Below, in pieces: positions 33,619-42,273 of a stretch of 64,000 nt of DNA. The translations under genes were made by a program, and so were the position numbers. How positions within the stretch are numbered: the first letter of the stretch is position 1; each line of letters opens with the position of its first letter. The notes under the pieces are model-generated. The model worked only from the letters and a program-made list of their open reading frames with translations, made no database searches and was not told where the DNA came from. Origin of the DNA: Lacrimispora saccharolytica (GTDB lineage: Bacteria > Bacillota > Clostridia > Lachnospirales > Lachnospiraceae); contig JACJJN010000007.1 of the NCBI GenBank assembly GCA_016899975.1, positions 1 through 64,000 of the forward strand, read 5' to 3'.

Positions 33619-34271
33619 GGCCTTACCACCCTGCCTGCTTCTGTCAGGACTTCCACAATCTCATACATGTTGGTCACAGACCCTACCGCCAGCTGCTCCG
33701 ACTTCCCATAATGATTCAGACAGGTGCCGCAGGTCAGGATCTTCACTCCCTGTTCTTCCAGCCTGCGCAGATCCTCCAGACAATCGGAGCCTTCACAGGA
33801 GAGAAGCGCTCCTCCGTTGTACAGCAGAATCGTCTCCGGAAGCTGTCTCTGTTCTGTCAGTGCATAGACAAAGCTTTTCATCAAAAGTTTTCCAAGAACC
33901 GGATCTTTCTGGCCCATCTCATCGGAAGACAACACAACCACCAGACCATGTCCTGTGGACGGTGCAGCTGCTTGTTCCGGCATTGGCTCTTGATCCTCTG
34001 TTTCCTTGTCCTTCCCGCTCCCGTTTTCCACCGTTTCTTCGGAATTGTTCCCGTTTTTCCAGATTTCCACCAGGTAACAGCCGTCCTGAACCTTTTCACT
34101 GTCTGCCTGGTACTGTTTCTGTGCCGCCATCTTACAGAGATTCTGCACCGCAATTTCATTGTCCACCAGAACTTCCACTTTTGCCCCCTCCGGGGAAGCT
34201 TCCAGCGCACGCTTGGCTTCAATGACCGGAAGCGGGCATGCCTTTCCTCTTGCATCAATCTGTTTGATCAT
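33615..34271 (-). CDS. yedF: sulfurtransferase-like selenium metabolism protein YedF
   Basis: The 218-residue protein has an N-terminal TusA-like domain (about residues 1-70; DARGKACPLPVIEAK with the CPxP Cys), an acidic linker, and a C-terminal DsrE-like domain (YNGGALLSCEGSDCLEDL, KILTCGTCLNHYG). This is the selenium-associated YedF layout, usually beside selD as here. It may carry selenium or sulfur as a persulfide-like species. The start at 34271 follows AAAGGAAC. Confidence 0.93.
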   Translation of the reverse strand: MIKQIDARGKACPLPVIEAKRALEASPEGAKVEVLVDNEIAVQNLCKMAAQKQYQADSEKVQDGCYLVEIWKNGNNSEETVENGSGKDKETEDQEPMPEQAAAPSTGHGLVVVLSSDEMGQKDPVLGKLLMKSFVYALTEQRQLPETILLYNGGALLSCEGSDCLEDLRRLEEQGVKILTCGTCLNHYGKSEQLAVGSVTNMYEIVEVLTEAGRVVRP

Positions 34272-34402
34272 ATGATTTCTTGTTCCTTTCCATTTATCAT
34301 AACTTAATAACCGTTCAGTCATCTAAACCGTTACGCATAATTTACACTGTTTTTTATTTTTCAAAACACCCTTTTCAGATTCCAGACACCGAATCTATTT
34401 TC

Positions 34403-35434
34403 TCAGGCTTTTACCAGAATTTTCTGTGTTTCCTCCCTGGTGATTCTGCCTACGATCCCGCAGCAGATTCCTTCTGCTTCCATCTTTGCAGCTGCCGCTT
34501 TGGCATCTTCCTCCGGAAGGCTGATCAAAAGTCCTCCGGAAGTCTGCGGGTCAAACAGCAGCTCTTCCATTTCAAAGGAAACTCCTTGGAATTCCACAAA
34601 ATCGCCAAGATGATTTCTGTTCCTCTGGGCGGCGGCCGTCAGATAAAATTCCCCGGCGTACTCCAGGCTCATCGGCAGTCTTGGAATCTTTTCGCTGTCG
34701 ATCACTGCGCTGAAGGAATCTCCCAGCATCTCTTTCAAATGCCCAAGAAATCCAAATCCGGTCACATCCGTACACCCGTGCACACGATACTCCCGGACAA
34801 TTTCCGAAGCCCGCCGGTTCAGCCGGATCATCGACTGCACGGCGCCTTCCATCGCCTCATCGGAGGCTTCCCCGATCCGTCCGGCTGTGCAGATGATACC
34901 CACTCCCAACGGTTTGGTCAGCAGCAGCACATCTCCCTCCTGGCAGCCGTTGTTGGCAAAAATCCGGTCGGGATGTACGGTTCCCATCACCGAAAGCCCA
35001 TATTTGACGCCGGTATCCTGGATGGAATGACCTCCTGCCAGCGTTCCTCCTGCTTCCTGTACTTTCTCATTTCCTCCCTGAAGGATTTTTCCCAGAATAT
35101 TCAGATCCATCTGTTCCGGAAAACAGACAATGTTCAATGCCGTCTTCACATCCCCGCCCATCGCATACACATCGCTGAGCGCATTCGCTGCCGCAATCTG
35201 CCCGAACAGATACGGGTCTTCCACCATCGGCGGAAAAAAGTCCAGGGTCTGCACGATTGCCGTATCGTCCGAAATCCGGTAAACGGCGGCGTCATCCGAG
35301 CTGTCATATCCTATGATAAGATTTTCATCTCTTACTTTCGGCTTTTCCAGTTTTTCCAGCATGCGGGCAAGCGCTGCCGGTCCAAGCTTCGCGGTACATC
35401 CGCCGCCGGTGCAAAATACAATCTCTTCTGCCAT
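34403..35434 (-). CDS. selD: selenophosphate synthetase
   Basis: The 343-residue enzyme makes selenophosphate from selenide and ATP. The N-terminal active site reads [16 protein letters not shown], keeping a Cys at the usual Cys/Sec position and the following Lys. [14 protein letters not shown] and [16 protein letters not shown] are also typical. The start at 35434 follows GGGAGACG. No selA, selB or tRNA-Sec is in the window, so the selenophosphate may serve the labile molybdenum-hydroxylase selenium; use for selenocysteine elsewhere is possible. Confidence 0.95.
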   Translation of the reverse strand: MAEEIVFCTGGGCTAKLGPAALARMLEKLEKPKVRDENLIIGYDSSDDAAVYRISDDTAIVQTLDFFPPMVEDPYLFGQIAAANALSDVYAMGGDVKTALNIVCFPEQMDLNILGKILQGGNEKVQEAGGTLAGGHSIQDTGVKYGLSVMGTVHPDRIFANNGCQEGDVLLLTKPLGVGIICTAGRIGEASDEAMEGAVQSMIRLNRRASEIVREYRVHGCTDVTGFGFLGHLKEMLGDSFSAVIDSEKIPRLPMSLEYAGEFYLTAAAQRNRNHLGDFVEFQGVSFEMEELLFDPQTSGGLLISLPEEDAKAAAAKMEAEGICCGIVGRITREETQKILVKA

Positions 35435-35448
35435 CCATTCGTCTCCCT

Positions 35449-35799
35449 TCACACATTCCTGTCACCAAAATATTTTTCAAACAAAATCCCAACCTGCTCC
35501 CGGGCTTCCATTTCAAACGCAAGATACTGTTCCATCATCTTCCGTCCCTCTTCCGTAATCCGGGAACCACCGCCGGAACGTCCGCCGCTGACACGTTCCG
35601 TCAGCGCAAACCCAAGACCTTCCTCCGCCGTCTTCATCATCTTCCATGCCTTGCTGTAAGCAAGACCCATCCGCGCCGCCGCCTGGTGCATGGAGCCAGT
35701 TTCCTCAATCTTCGTCAGCAGCTGACAGATTCCCGGTCCGAAAACCTTATCGTCTTTCCAGAGTTTGATTGTCATCTTATAATGAAGCTTTTCTTCCAT
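35449..35799 (-). CDS. ModE-like N-terminal winged-helix regulator
   Basis: The 116-residue protein has the LysR-type winged helix of Mod[37 protein letters not shown]-like helix, then [20 protein letters not shown]. The molybdate-binding domains of long ModE are missing, as in many Firmicute copies. It is the first gene of the operon, and a palindrome with ModE-type arms lies just upstream. The start at 35799 follows GGAAAGGACAGG. Confidence 0.9.
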   Translation of the reverse strand: MEEKLHYKMTIKLWKDDKVFGPGICQLLTKIEETGSMHQAAARMGLAYSKAWKMMKTAEEGLGFALTERVSGGRSGGGSRITEEGRKMMEQYLAFEMEAREQVGILFEKYFGDRNV

Positions 35800-35866
35800 C
35801 CTGTCCTTTCCTTTCTCTGTACACACAGATCTTGGAATCTCTATGAATCTCCCGTTCTTTCGCCTT

Positions 35867-35890
35867 CGTTATTCTTTTGAAAAAATAACG
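35867..35890. promoter_or_regulatory. ModE-box-like palindrome
   Basis: CGTTAT and ATAACG flank 12 bp; the perfect arms extend to CGTTATT/AATAACG. I recall the Escherichia coli modA operator having the same hexamers and spacing. On the minus strand it lies between a TTGAGA -35 and an AAGAAT -10. Confidence 0.7.
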
Positions 35891-35899
35891 GTTTCTCAA
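35871..35899 (-). promoter_or_regulatory. candidate operon promoter overlapping the ModE box
   Basis: TTGAGA (35899-35894) and AAGAAT (35876-35871) are 17 bp apart. The -10 is only 4 of 6 matches. A better -10, TATAAT at 35948-35943, lies further upstream but is followed by a terminator-like hairpin. Confidence 0.45.
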
Positions 35900-35923
35900 A
35901 AAAAGAATGTGTCCGACACATTC
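35898..35923 (-). terminator. terminator upstream of the Mo/Se operon
   Basis: GAATGTGT and ACACATTC pair around a 3-nt loop, followed on the minus strand by seven T residues. It can end AEC-transporter transcription, or act as an attenuator if the TATAAT at 35943-35948 is used. Confidence 0.75.
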
Positions 35924-36045
35924 CACATGGAACCTATTTTTTATTATATCAAAAAATGACGGTTTCTTCCATCTTTTTCTGCGGCTGCTGCCGGTCGGAT
36001 GTAACCGTCCAGCTGTCTGAACAGATACAGCCAAAAACAAAAGCC

Positions 36046-36090
36046 GGAGCCTGTTTGAAAACCCATTCCCGTAATTTTCAAACAAGCTCC
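36046..36090. repeat. palindromic intergenic element (GTTTGAAAA family)
   Basis: Arms GGAGCCTGTTTGAAAA (36046-36061) and TTTTCAAACAAGCTCC (36075-36090) pair with one G-U. A 26-base stretch including the arm is close to one in the 19321-19393 element. It follows the AEC gene. Confidence 0.85.
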
Positions 36091-36146
36091 AGATATCGAG
36101 GCAGCTGTTCCTGACCAAAACACAGCCGCCTCAGCAGTTTCCTGAA

Positions 36147-37052
36147 TCACGCAAGAATGAAACTCCAGATCGGTGTGGTGATCACCGATGCCAGCGTAGA
36201 CATTATGATCATTTTCGTTGCGAACCCGGCATCCGCGTCATACTTCGCCGCCAGAATACTCGTCGTCGCTCCCGCCGGCATCGCCGCCAGAAGAACTGAA
36301 ACGCCTGTGACCATCTCATCCAGTCCCAGCAGCCGGCACGGGATCAGCACCAGTACCGGGATCAGAATCAGACGAACCGCAGAGTAAACCATCACCGGGA
36401 CGTCCACCATTTCCCGCAGCTTCAAATCCGCCAGAATCATTCCCACAACCATCATGGACAGCGCCGTATTGCAGGCAGCCAGTGAATTGACCGTAGACTG
36501 AACCATCCCCGGCAGCGGAAGCTGCGTCAGCATCAGAAAAATACCGATTTCACATGCGATGATACACGGATGCGTCAGCACCTTCCTGACCAGCGCTTTC
36601 ACATCCCTGCTTCCAGAAAAAACGGAGATTCCCGAAGACCACATAACGATTCTCTGAGGGATCAGATAAATGGACGCAAGGGCAAGTCCCTGGGAACCAA
36701 ACACGCCCTCCGCGATGGGGTTTCCCAGGAATCCCGCGTTGGAGCAGACCGTTCCGTAATACAGACATTTCCATTTATTCCTCGGCATCCTTCCGAACAG
36801 AAGCTTGCCAAGCACCATACATCCCAGCTGGATACAGATCGATACGATAAGGATTGTCCCGAAAGAATGCATGGTCTCCCAGGAAAATTCAATCTGAAAG
36901 GACCGGATGATATTGCAGGGGAGGATCAGGTTCAGTACCAGATCCGTCATATTTTTCTGTCCCTGCTCCCCCACGATCCCGACTTTTTTCAGAACCAGAC
37001 CCGCCAGCATCAGCAGAAAAATGGTTCCCTGTAATGACAATAATTCATTCAT
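36147..37052 (-). CDS. AEC family (auxin efflux carrier-like) transporter
   Basis: The 301-residue protein has ten hydrophobic segments and the AEC pattern, with NELLSLQGTIFLLMLAG at the start, VCSNAGFLGNPIAEGVFG in the middle and AMPAGATTSILAAKYDADAG near the end. Bacterial AEC proteins export or import carboxylates such as malate. GGAGAGAAAACAG precedes the ATG. The substrate is unknown; no enzyme gene is coupled. Confidence 0.9.
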   Translation of the reverse strand: MNELLSLQGTIFLLMLAGLVLKKVGIVGEQGQKNMTDLVLNLILPCNIIRSFQIEFSWETMHSFGTILIVSICIQLGCMVLGKLLFGRMPRNKWKCLYYGTVCSNAGFLGNPIAEGVFGSQGLALASIYLIPQRIVMWSSGISVFSGSRDVKALVRKVLTHPCIIACEIGIFLMLTQLPLPGMVQSTVNSLAACNTALSMMVVGMILADLKLREMVDVPVMVYSAVRLILIPVLVLIPCRLLGLDEMVTGVSVLLAAMPAGATTSILAAKYDADAGFATKMIIMSTLASVITTPIWSFILA

Positions 37053-37115
37053 CTGTTTTCTCTCCGTTGTACTCTTGAAACTGACTTAATTCTCTGCAAC
37101 AAAAAGCGACTCCCC

Positions 37116-37130
37116 GGAGCATGTTTGAAA
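37116..37130 (+). repeat. single arm of the GTTTGAAA palindromic element
   Basis: GGAGCATGTTTGAAA matches one arm of the 19321 and 36046 elements. It lies upstream of the AEC gene. Confidence 0.5.
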
Positions 37131-37229
37131 CTTCCTTTCAGCCACACTCCCGGAGCCGTCCGGGAAATCGTTGGATGCGTCTTCGCATCACTCGAATAGA
37201 TTCAGTATAAGGCGTTACCTATAAAAAGT

Positions 37230-37335
37230 CAAGCCCGGCACTGTGTTCCACAAATAACTACAGGCACCATGTTCTGCAAATAACTCAGATACTGCCTTCT
37301 GCAAATCGCTCAATAGCACTTCAGCCAGCCGGGCT
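37230..37335 (-). repeat. imperfect 26-bp tandem repeats inside an inverted repeat
   Basis: AGCCCGGC at the left and GCCGGGCT at the right enclose about three degenerate units, best seen as TTCTGCAAATAACTC and TTCTGCAAATCGCTC. On the minus strand it directly follows the phosphoesterase stop and ends in TTGACTTTTTAT, so it may form its 3' end. Confidence 0.6.
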
Positions 37336-37346
37336 GCTACATAACT

Positions 37347-38093
37347 CTACCAGATTCGTATCATCTGCTCATAAAGCAAAATATGCCTGTCTGTCACATT
37401 GCGGTTATCATGATAATGCCCGAAGAACCATTTTCTGTATTGCAGCCGCTCTTCCACTTCCTGCAGATAATCAGTCAGACGGTCCGGAACGAACAGACCG
37501 TTTCCAACGATGTCCTGTATTTTGGTCGGCGCGCAGTGCGTTACCACATAGTCCACCGTGGCATTGCATTTCTCTATGTTCCGCAGTCCTTCCCTGCACT
37601 CTTCCTCTGACGGCAGTTCTTCCTTCCACCAGCTCACATGATTGATCCGGTACGGAAGATAACCTTTATCCAGCTGTTTTTTCCTGCTCTTAAACTCCGG
37701 ATCATCCAGCTCCAGAATACCGCCCTGGATATCATGGCTCTGCGCTCCGCCAAAGGTAAATATCCTGCATCCGCCGATCTCATAAACCTGACCGCGCATC
37801 AGATGGATCACCGATGGCATGATCTCCTGTACCTTTCCGCCATGCCACTCCTTTACCGGGCATGTCTTCAGCAGATCATAGTTTTCATGATTCCCGTCTA
37901 CCCAGAGCGTTGTGAACGGCTTCTGGTCCAGCCACCTTAGCCACCACAGCTGCTCCTTATCCTCCGACCAGTAGCCGAAGTCACCGCAGATGATCACATA
38001 GTCGTCCTTTGTCATTCCTCTCTGTTCCGGAAAGATCTCCATGTTGAACCGGCGATAATCCCCGTGGCAGTCTCCTGTAATATAAATAGACAT
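37347..38093 (-). CDS. metallophosphoesterase
   Basis: The 248-residue protein has the calcineurin-like motifs GDCHGD, CGDFGYWS, WVDGNHENYD, VTHCAP and FGHYH. It cuts phosphoesters using two metal ions; its substrate is unknown. Strings of Trp (QLWWLRWLDQKP) are notable. AAGGAGG precedes the ATG. It lies between the AEC gene and the purine genes and appears independent. Confidence 0.9.
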   Translation of the reverse strand: MSIYITGDCHGDYRRFNMEIFPEQRGMTKDDYVIICGDFGYWSEDKEQLWWLRWLDQKPFTTLWVDGNHENYDLLKTCPVKEWHGGKVQEIMPSVIHLMRGQVYEIGGCRIFTFGGAQSHDIQGGILELDDPEFKSRKKQLDKGYLPYRINHVSWWKEELPSEEECREGLRNIEKCNATVDYVVTHCAPTKIQDIVGNGLFVPDRLTDYLQEVEERLQYRKWFFGHYHDNRNVTDRHILLYEQMIRIW

Positions 38094-38146
38094 GGCAGCC
38101 TCCTTATTCCAAGTCAGATATCCCGCAGCAAGCTATGGGGCATCAA

Positions 38147-38192
38147 AAATACCACAAGCACTCAGTATTTTACTGACAGCCTGTGGTATTCT
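38147..38192 (-). terminator. terminator of the purine operon
   Basis: AATACCACA and TGTGGTATT pair with an inner CAGTAAAATACTG hairpin, followed on the minus strand by a short T run. It lies after purD. Confidence 0.7.
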
Positions 38193-38238
38193 TTCTCATG
38201 ATTTCAAAGTACGGATCAGCGAAAACTGAATCGTATCC

Positions 38239-39519
38239 TTACTTCTCCGGCGCTTCGTCGATCGCCTTTCCAATATCATGGCGATAATATTTATTCTCAA
38301 AATCCACCCAATCCACTGCCTCATAGGCATTGGCGCGGGCTTCTTTCAGATCCCTGCCCAATGCGGTAATTCCAAGAACACGTCCGCCGTTTGTGACGAT
38401 CTCGCCGTCTTTGAATTTCGTTCCCGCATGGAAACAGTAATATCCTTCGGTCTCCTTGAACTTCTCCAGTCCATGAATCGGATATCCTTTTTCATATGCC
38501 ACCGGATATCCGTCCGATGCCAGAACAACGCAGACACAGGCATTGTCTTCAAACTGCAGATCCACCTGGTCCAGAGTTCCGTCGATGCATGCCTCAAAGA
38601 CGTCGACGATATCCGTCTTCATCCGCGGCAGTACCACCTGGGCTTCCGGATCACCAAAACGCGCATTGTATTCCAGTACCTTCGGTCCTTCTTCCGTCAG
38701 CATCAGTCCAAAGAAGATCACGCCTTTGAACGGTCTTCCTTCCGCCGCCATTGCGTCCACCGTTGCCTGGTAGATATGCTTCTGGCAGAATGCATCGATT
38801 TCTTTTGTATAGAACGGACTTGGAGAAAAGTTTCCCATGCCTCCGGTATTCAGTCCGGTATCTCCGTCTCCGGCACGTTTATGATCCTGCGCGGAACTCA
38901 TGGTCTTGATGGTTTTTCCATCCACAAAGGACAGTACAGAAACCTCGCGGCCTGTCATGAATTCTTCGATCACCATTTCATTTCCGGCGCTTCCGAACTT
39001 CTTGTCCATCATGATGGTCTTCACGCCTTCTTTTGCCTCTTCCAGCGTATTGCAGATCAGAACGCCCTTTCCAAGCGCCAGACCGTCCGCTTTCAGAACG
39101 ATCGGAAACTTCGCGGTTTCCAGATATGCCAATGCCGCATCCGGGTCGGAGAATGTCTCATATCCTGCCGTCGGAATTTGATATTTCTTCATCAGATCTT
39201 TGGAGAATGCTTTGGATCCCTCCAGGATTGCCGCATTTTTTCTCGGTCCGAAAACGCGCAGACCTTCTTTTTCAAAGACATCCACAATGCCGCCCACCAG
39301 CGGATCATCCATTCCGATGACAGTCAGGTCGATTTCTTTTTCCTTGGCGAAAGCTGCCAGACGGTCAAACTCCATTGCCGGAATATCCACACATTCCGCA
39401 TACTCTGCAATTCCCGCGTTTCCCGGAGCACAATAAATCTTTTCTGCTTTCGGGCTATGCGCGATCTTCCATGCGATGGCATGCTCTCTGCCGCCGCTTC
39501 CAACAATCAAAATTTTCAT
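38239..39519 (-). CDS. purD: phosphoribosylamine-glycine ligase
   Basis: The 426-residue ATP-grasp enzyme begins MKILIVGSGGREHAIAWKIA and has GLALGKGVLICNTLEEA and LEYNARFGDPEAQVVLPRM. It makes GAR in purine synthesis. It is the last gene of purE-M-N-D, with 7 bp between it and purN. Confidence 0.96.
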   Translation of the reverse strand: MKILIVGSGGREHAIAWKIAHSPKAEKIYCAPGNAGIAEYAECVDIPAMEFDRLAAFAKEKEIDLTVIGMDDPLVGGIVDVFEKEGLRVFGPRKNAAILEGSKAFSKDLMKKYQIPTAGYETFSDPDAALAYLETAKFPIVLKADGLALGKGVLICNTLEEAKEGVKTIMMDKKFGSAGNEMVIEEFMTGREVSVLSFVDGKTIKTMSSAQDHKRAGDGDTGLNTGGMGNFSPSPFYTKEIDAFCQKHIYQATVDAMAAEGRPFKGVIFFGLMLTEEGPKVLEYNARFGDPEAQVVLPRMKTDIVDVFEACIDGTLDQVDLQFEDNACVCVVLASDGYPVAYEKGYPIHGLEKFKETEGYYCFHAGTKFKDGEIVTNGGRVLGITALGRDLKEARANAYEAVDWVDFENKYYRHDIGKAIDEAPEK

Positions 39520-39526
39520 CCGTATC

Positions 39527-40174
39527 TTACTCCTTATTTCCTTCCTCTGCCTCAGTGATCTTTACCAGACCGTCCACAACGGAAACTCTTCCGTTCGCGA
39601 TCAGATCGATCGCCCGGGGCATGATCTTCCACTCTGCTTCTTCCATTACCCTGCGCTGAAGGATTTCCGGCGTATCGCCCTGTTTTACCTCCACCGCTTT
39701 CTGAAGGATGATCGGTCCGGTGTCCGTTCCGTCATCCACAAAGTGTACGGTCGCTCCCGTAATCTTCACTCCGCGTGCCAGCACTGCTTCATGAACTTTC
39801 AGCCCGTAATATCCGGTTCCGCAGAAAGACGGGATCAGGGACGGATGGATATTGATCATTCTGTTCGGGAAGGCATCTACCATGATCTTCGGGATCACCA
39901 CCAGACATCCAGCCAGGACCACAAGATCAACGCCGTAAGACTGCACCTTCTCCAGCAGCGCCTCATTGAACGCTTCCCGGGTTTCGTAGCTTTTCGGTGA
40001 AACGCAGACTGCATCCACACCTCTTTGGCGTGCCCGCTCCAGCGCATACGCGTTGGGGTTGTTGCTGATCACCACAGAAACCTCAGCGTTCGTAATGCTT
40101 CCGTCATCGATCGCGTCAAAAATCGCCTGCAGGTTTGTGCCTCCTCCAGAGACGAGGACCGCCATTTTTAACAT
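39527..40174 (-). CDS. purN: phosphoribosylglycinamide formyltransferase
   Basis: The 215-residue enzyme has [28 protein letters not shown] and [19 protein letters not shown], with the catalytic His and Asp. It uses 10-formyl-THF to convert GAR to FGAR. Its start overlaps the purM end by 7 nt. Confidence 0.96.
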   Translation of the reverse strand: MLKMAVLVSGGGTNLQAIFDAIDDGSITNAEVSVVISNNPNAYALERARQRGVDAVCVSPKSYETREAFNEALLEKVQSYGVDLVVLAGCLVVIPKIMVDAFPNRMINIHPSLIPSFCGTGYYGLKVHEAVLARGVKITGATVHFVDDGTDTGPIILQKAVEVKQGDTPEILQRRVMEEAEWKIMPRAIDLIANGRVSVVDGLVKITEAEEGNKE

Positions 40175-41193
40175 AATGTAACTCCTTTTTCTCCTGCCTC
40201 AATGTGGCCGATAACATACGGTGTCTCTCCGGCATCCTTGATCGCTTTCATCGCAGCATCCACATCTTCCGGACGTACGGCAACGATCATGCCGATTCCC
40301 ATATTATAAGTGTTGTACATCATCTGTTCTTCAATGTTTCCTTTTTCAGCCATCAGACGGAAGATCGGCGGTACCGGATAGCTGTCTTTCTGGATGACCG
40401 CAACTGTACCATCTTTCAGCATACGCGGAACGTTCTCATAAAATCCGCCGCCGGTAATGTGGCTGCATGCTTTGACTGTCACGCCTGCTTCCTTCACGGA
40501 ACGCAGCGCTTTTACATAAATCTTGGTCGGAGCCAGCAGCGCCTCGCCAAGTGTTGTTCCCAGTTCTTCATAATAAGTATCCAGAGAATCTTTGGTCATC
40601 GTAAAGACCTTGCGCACCAGGGAGAATCCATTGCTGTGTACGCCGGATGACGCCATACCGATCAGGACATCGCCAGCCTCAAGATCTTTTCCTGTGATCA
40701 GATCCTTTTCATCCACAACGCCTACGGAAAAACCGGCAAGATCGTACTCATCTTCCGGATAGAAGCCAGGCATCTCAGCAGTCTCTCCGCCGATCAGCGC
40801 CGCATCTGACTGAAGGCAGCCTTCTGCCACACCTTTTACGATATCTGCAATCTTTTCCGGTGTGTTCTTTCCGCACGCGATGTAATCCAGGAAAAACAGC
40901 GGTTCGCCACCTGCACATGCAATATCGTTGACACACATAGCCACACAGTCGATACCTACGGTATCATGTTTGTCCATCAGAAATGCCAGTTTCAATTTGG
41001 TTCCTACACCGTCGGTTCCGGAAACCAGCGTCGGTTTTTCCATGTCCTTGAATTTCTCCATGGAAAATGCTCCGGAAAATCCGCCCAGATTGGTCAGCAC
41101 TTCCGGGCGCATGGTTTTTTTCACATGCTCTTTCATCAGTTCCACGGACTTGTATCCGGCTTCAATATCAACACCTGCGTTCTTGTAATCCAT
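40168..41193 (-). CDS. purM: phosphoribosylformylglycinamidine cyclo-ligase
   Basis: The 341-residue enzyme begins [20 protein letters not shown] and has [20 protein letters not shown] and [20 protein letters not shown]. It forms AIR. The ATG at 41193 is chosen because GGAGGATACT precedes it. It shares its fold family with SelD, also in this window. Confidence 0.95.
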   Translation of the reverse strand: MDYKNAGVDIEAGYKSVELMKEHVKKTMRPEVLTNLGGFSGAFSMEKFKDMEKPTLVSGTDGVGTKLKLAFLMDKHDTVGIDCVAMCVNDIACAGGEPLFFLDYIACGKNTPEKIADIVKGVAEGCLQSDAALIGGETAEMPGFYPEDEYDLAGFSVGVVDEKDLITGKDLEAGDVLIGMASSGVHSNGFSLVRKVFTMTKDSLDTYYEELGTTLGEALLAPTKIYVKALRSVKEAGVTVKACSHITGGGFYENVPRMLKDGTVAVIQKDSYPVPPIFRLMAEKGNIEEQMMYNTYNMGIGMIVAVRPEDVDAAMKAIKDAGETPYVIGHIEAGEKGVTLC

Positions 41194-41281
41194 AGTATCC
41201 TCCATCCTGGCCGCTTCCGCGAACCATTCTTTTCTATCTGTCTTTTTTGGTAACCGTTTTTTCGTTCTTTTCCGCCGTTTC

Positions 41282-41788
41282 TTATTTGGTGTAATTCTTA
41301 TATCCGACTTCCTGCAGTTTTTTATCCTTTGCTACAACCTGCTCCTTCATCTCCTCGGAGTATGCTTTCAGTTTTTTCAGAAGCTCTTCATCGGAAGTAG
41401 CCAGGATCTTTGCCGCGAGGATCGCCGCATTCGCTCCGCCATTGATGGCAACGGTTGCCACCGGAATTCCGGACGGCATCTGTACGATAGAGTAAAGGGA
41501 ATCGCGTCCTCCCAGGGATGTGGTGTGCATCGGAATACCGATGACCGGCATCGGGAAGATTGCCGCACACATACCCGGCAGATGAGCCGCCATGCCAGCG
41601 CCTGCAATGATCACCTTCAGACCTCTCTCTTCTGCGGTCTTTGCATACTCAAAGAATACGTCCGGCTCTCTGTGAGCGGAGATGATCGTCATCTCGTAGT
41701 CGATTCCGAATTTCTCCAGCATGTCTGCTGCCTTGCTCATTACCGGCATATCTGAGTCGCTTCCCATTACAATTCCTACTTTTGCCAT
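41282..41788 (-). CDS. purE: N5-carboxyaminoimidazole ribonucleotide mutase
   Basis: The 168-residue enzyme has [32 protein letters not shown] and [13 protein letters not shown], the class I PurE pattern. It is the first gene of the purine cluster. The start at 41788 follows AAAGGAGAACAAAC. No purK is adjacent. Confidence 0.95.
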   Translation of the reverse strand: MAKVGIVMGSDSDMPVMSKAADMLEKFGIDYEMTIISAHREPDVFFEYAKTAEERGLKVIIAGAGMAAHLPGMCAAIFPMPVIGIPMHTTSLGGRDSLYSIVQMPSGIPVATVAINGGANAAILAAKILATSDEELLKKLKAYSEEMKEQVVAKDKKLQEVGYKNYTK

Positions 41789-41825
41789 GTTTGTTCTCCT
41801 TTTCTCATAAATACTCATTAGTTCG

Positions 41826-41866
41826 ACTTATAAGTAGAATTTATTAATTTAGTCTTACTTATAAGT
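41826..41866. promoter_or_regulatory. two ACTTATAAGT palindromes upstream of purE
   Basis: The 10-bp palindrome occurs at 41826-41835 and 41857-41866, centres 31 bp apart (about three DNA turns). The block lies between purE and a divergent helix-turn-helix gene. It does not match a PurR box as I know it. Confidence 0.55.
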
Positions 41867-41919
41867 AATTGTACTAAGCACCAGGGCTGTTGTCAATAGT
41901 TTTTTGTGTGAAAGCGGAC

Positions 41920-41961
41920 GGCAGCGGAATCGCCGGGGAGACGCGGGGCGATTCCACTGCC
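41920..41961. repeat. strong hairpin upstream of the HTH gene
   Basis: GGCAGCGGAATCGCC (41920-41934) and GGCGATTCCACTGCC (41947-41961) pair over 15 bp with one mismatch and a 12-nt loop. No T run follows. Confidence 0.7.
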
Positions 41962-41976
41962 TGTGCTTTGTGGGTG

Positions 41977-42198
41977 GTGCTGCCGCTGGGTGATGTTTTA
42001 AAGTCTCATCGAACCCGCTGTAATATGACTCAGGAATTTGTTGCTGAAAAAGTGGGAGTAAGCAGACAGGCAGTCTCCAAATGGGAGAAAGGGCTTTCGG
42101 AACCGAGTACTTCCAATCTGATCGCCCTGGCAAAAGTCTTTGGGGTCTCTGTGGAAGAGCTGCTGAAGAATGTGGGCAGTGGTGAAGAGAATCATTAA
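41977..42198 (+). CDS. XRE-type helix-turn-helix regulator
   Basis: The C-terminal 65 residues are a clear Cro/C1 helix-turn-helix: CNMTQEFVAEKVGVSRQAVS and LIALAKVFGVSVEELL. The frame is open from 41890, but its first 29 codons lie across a strong hairpin and do not look like protein. I propose the GTG at 41977, giving a normal start before GDVLKSHRTRC. No good ribosome binding site is visible, so the start is uncertain. It is divergent from purE and may bind the palindromes between them. Confidence 0.7.
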   Translation: MLPLGDVLKSHRTRCNMTQEFVAEKVGVSRQAVSKWEKGLSEPSTSNLIALAKVFGVSVEELLKNVGSGEENH

Positions 42199-42226
42199 TT
42201 AAAAACAAGGAACATTTCTGTATATC

Positions 42227-42273
42227 CCGGAAAAAGGAGGCCGGCTGCCGCTCAGCCTGCCTCCTTTTTCCGG
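42227..42273. terminator. bidirectional terminator overlapping the GNAT stop
   Basis: CCGGAAAAAGGAGGC and GCCTCCTTTTTCCGG form a perfect 15-bp stem. The right arm includes the last codons and stop of the acetyltransferase gene. Confidence 0.8.

Noticed and set aside
34309-34332. Further copy of the AACCATTC palindrome
   Set aside because: The two AACCGTT units are direct, not inverted, and the core does not match well.
34403-35434. SelD as a selenoprotein
   Set aside because: The active-site position is encoded as Cys and there is no in-frame TGA.
37230-37335. CRISPR array
   Set aside because: The units are degenerate and contiguous, with no constant repeat and variable spacer pattern, and no cas gene is near.
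41890-41976. N-terminal 29 codons of the XRE frame as part of the protein
   Set aside because: They span a strong hairpin, lack a ribosome binding site and do not resemble XRE proteins, which begin close to the helix-turn-helix.
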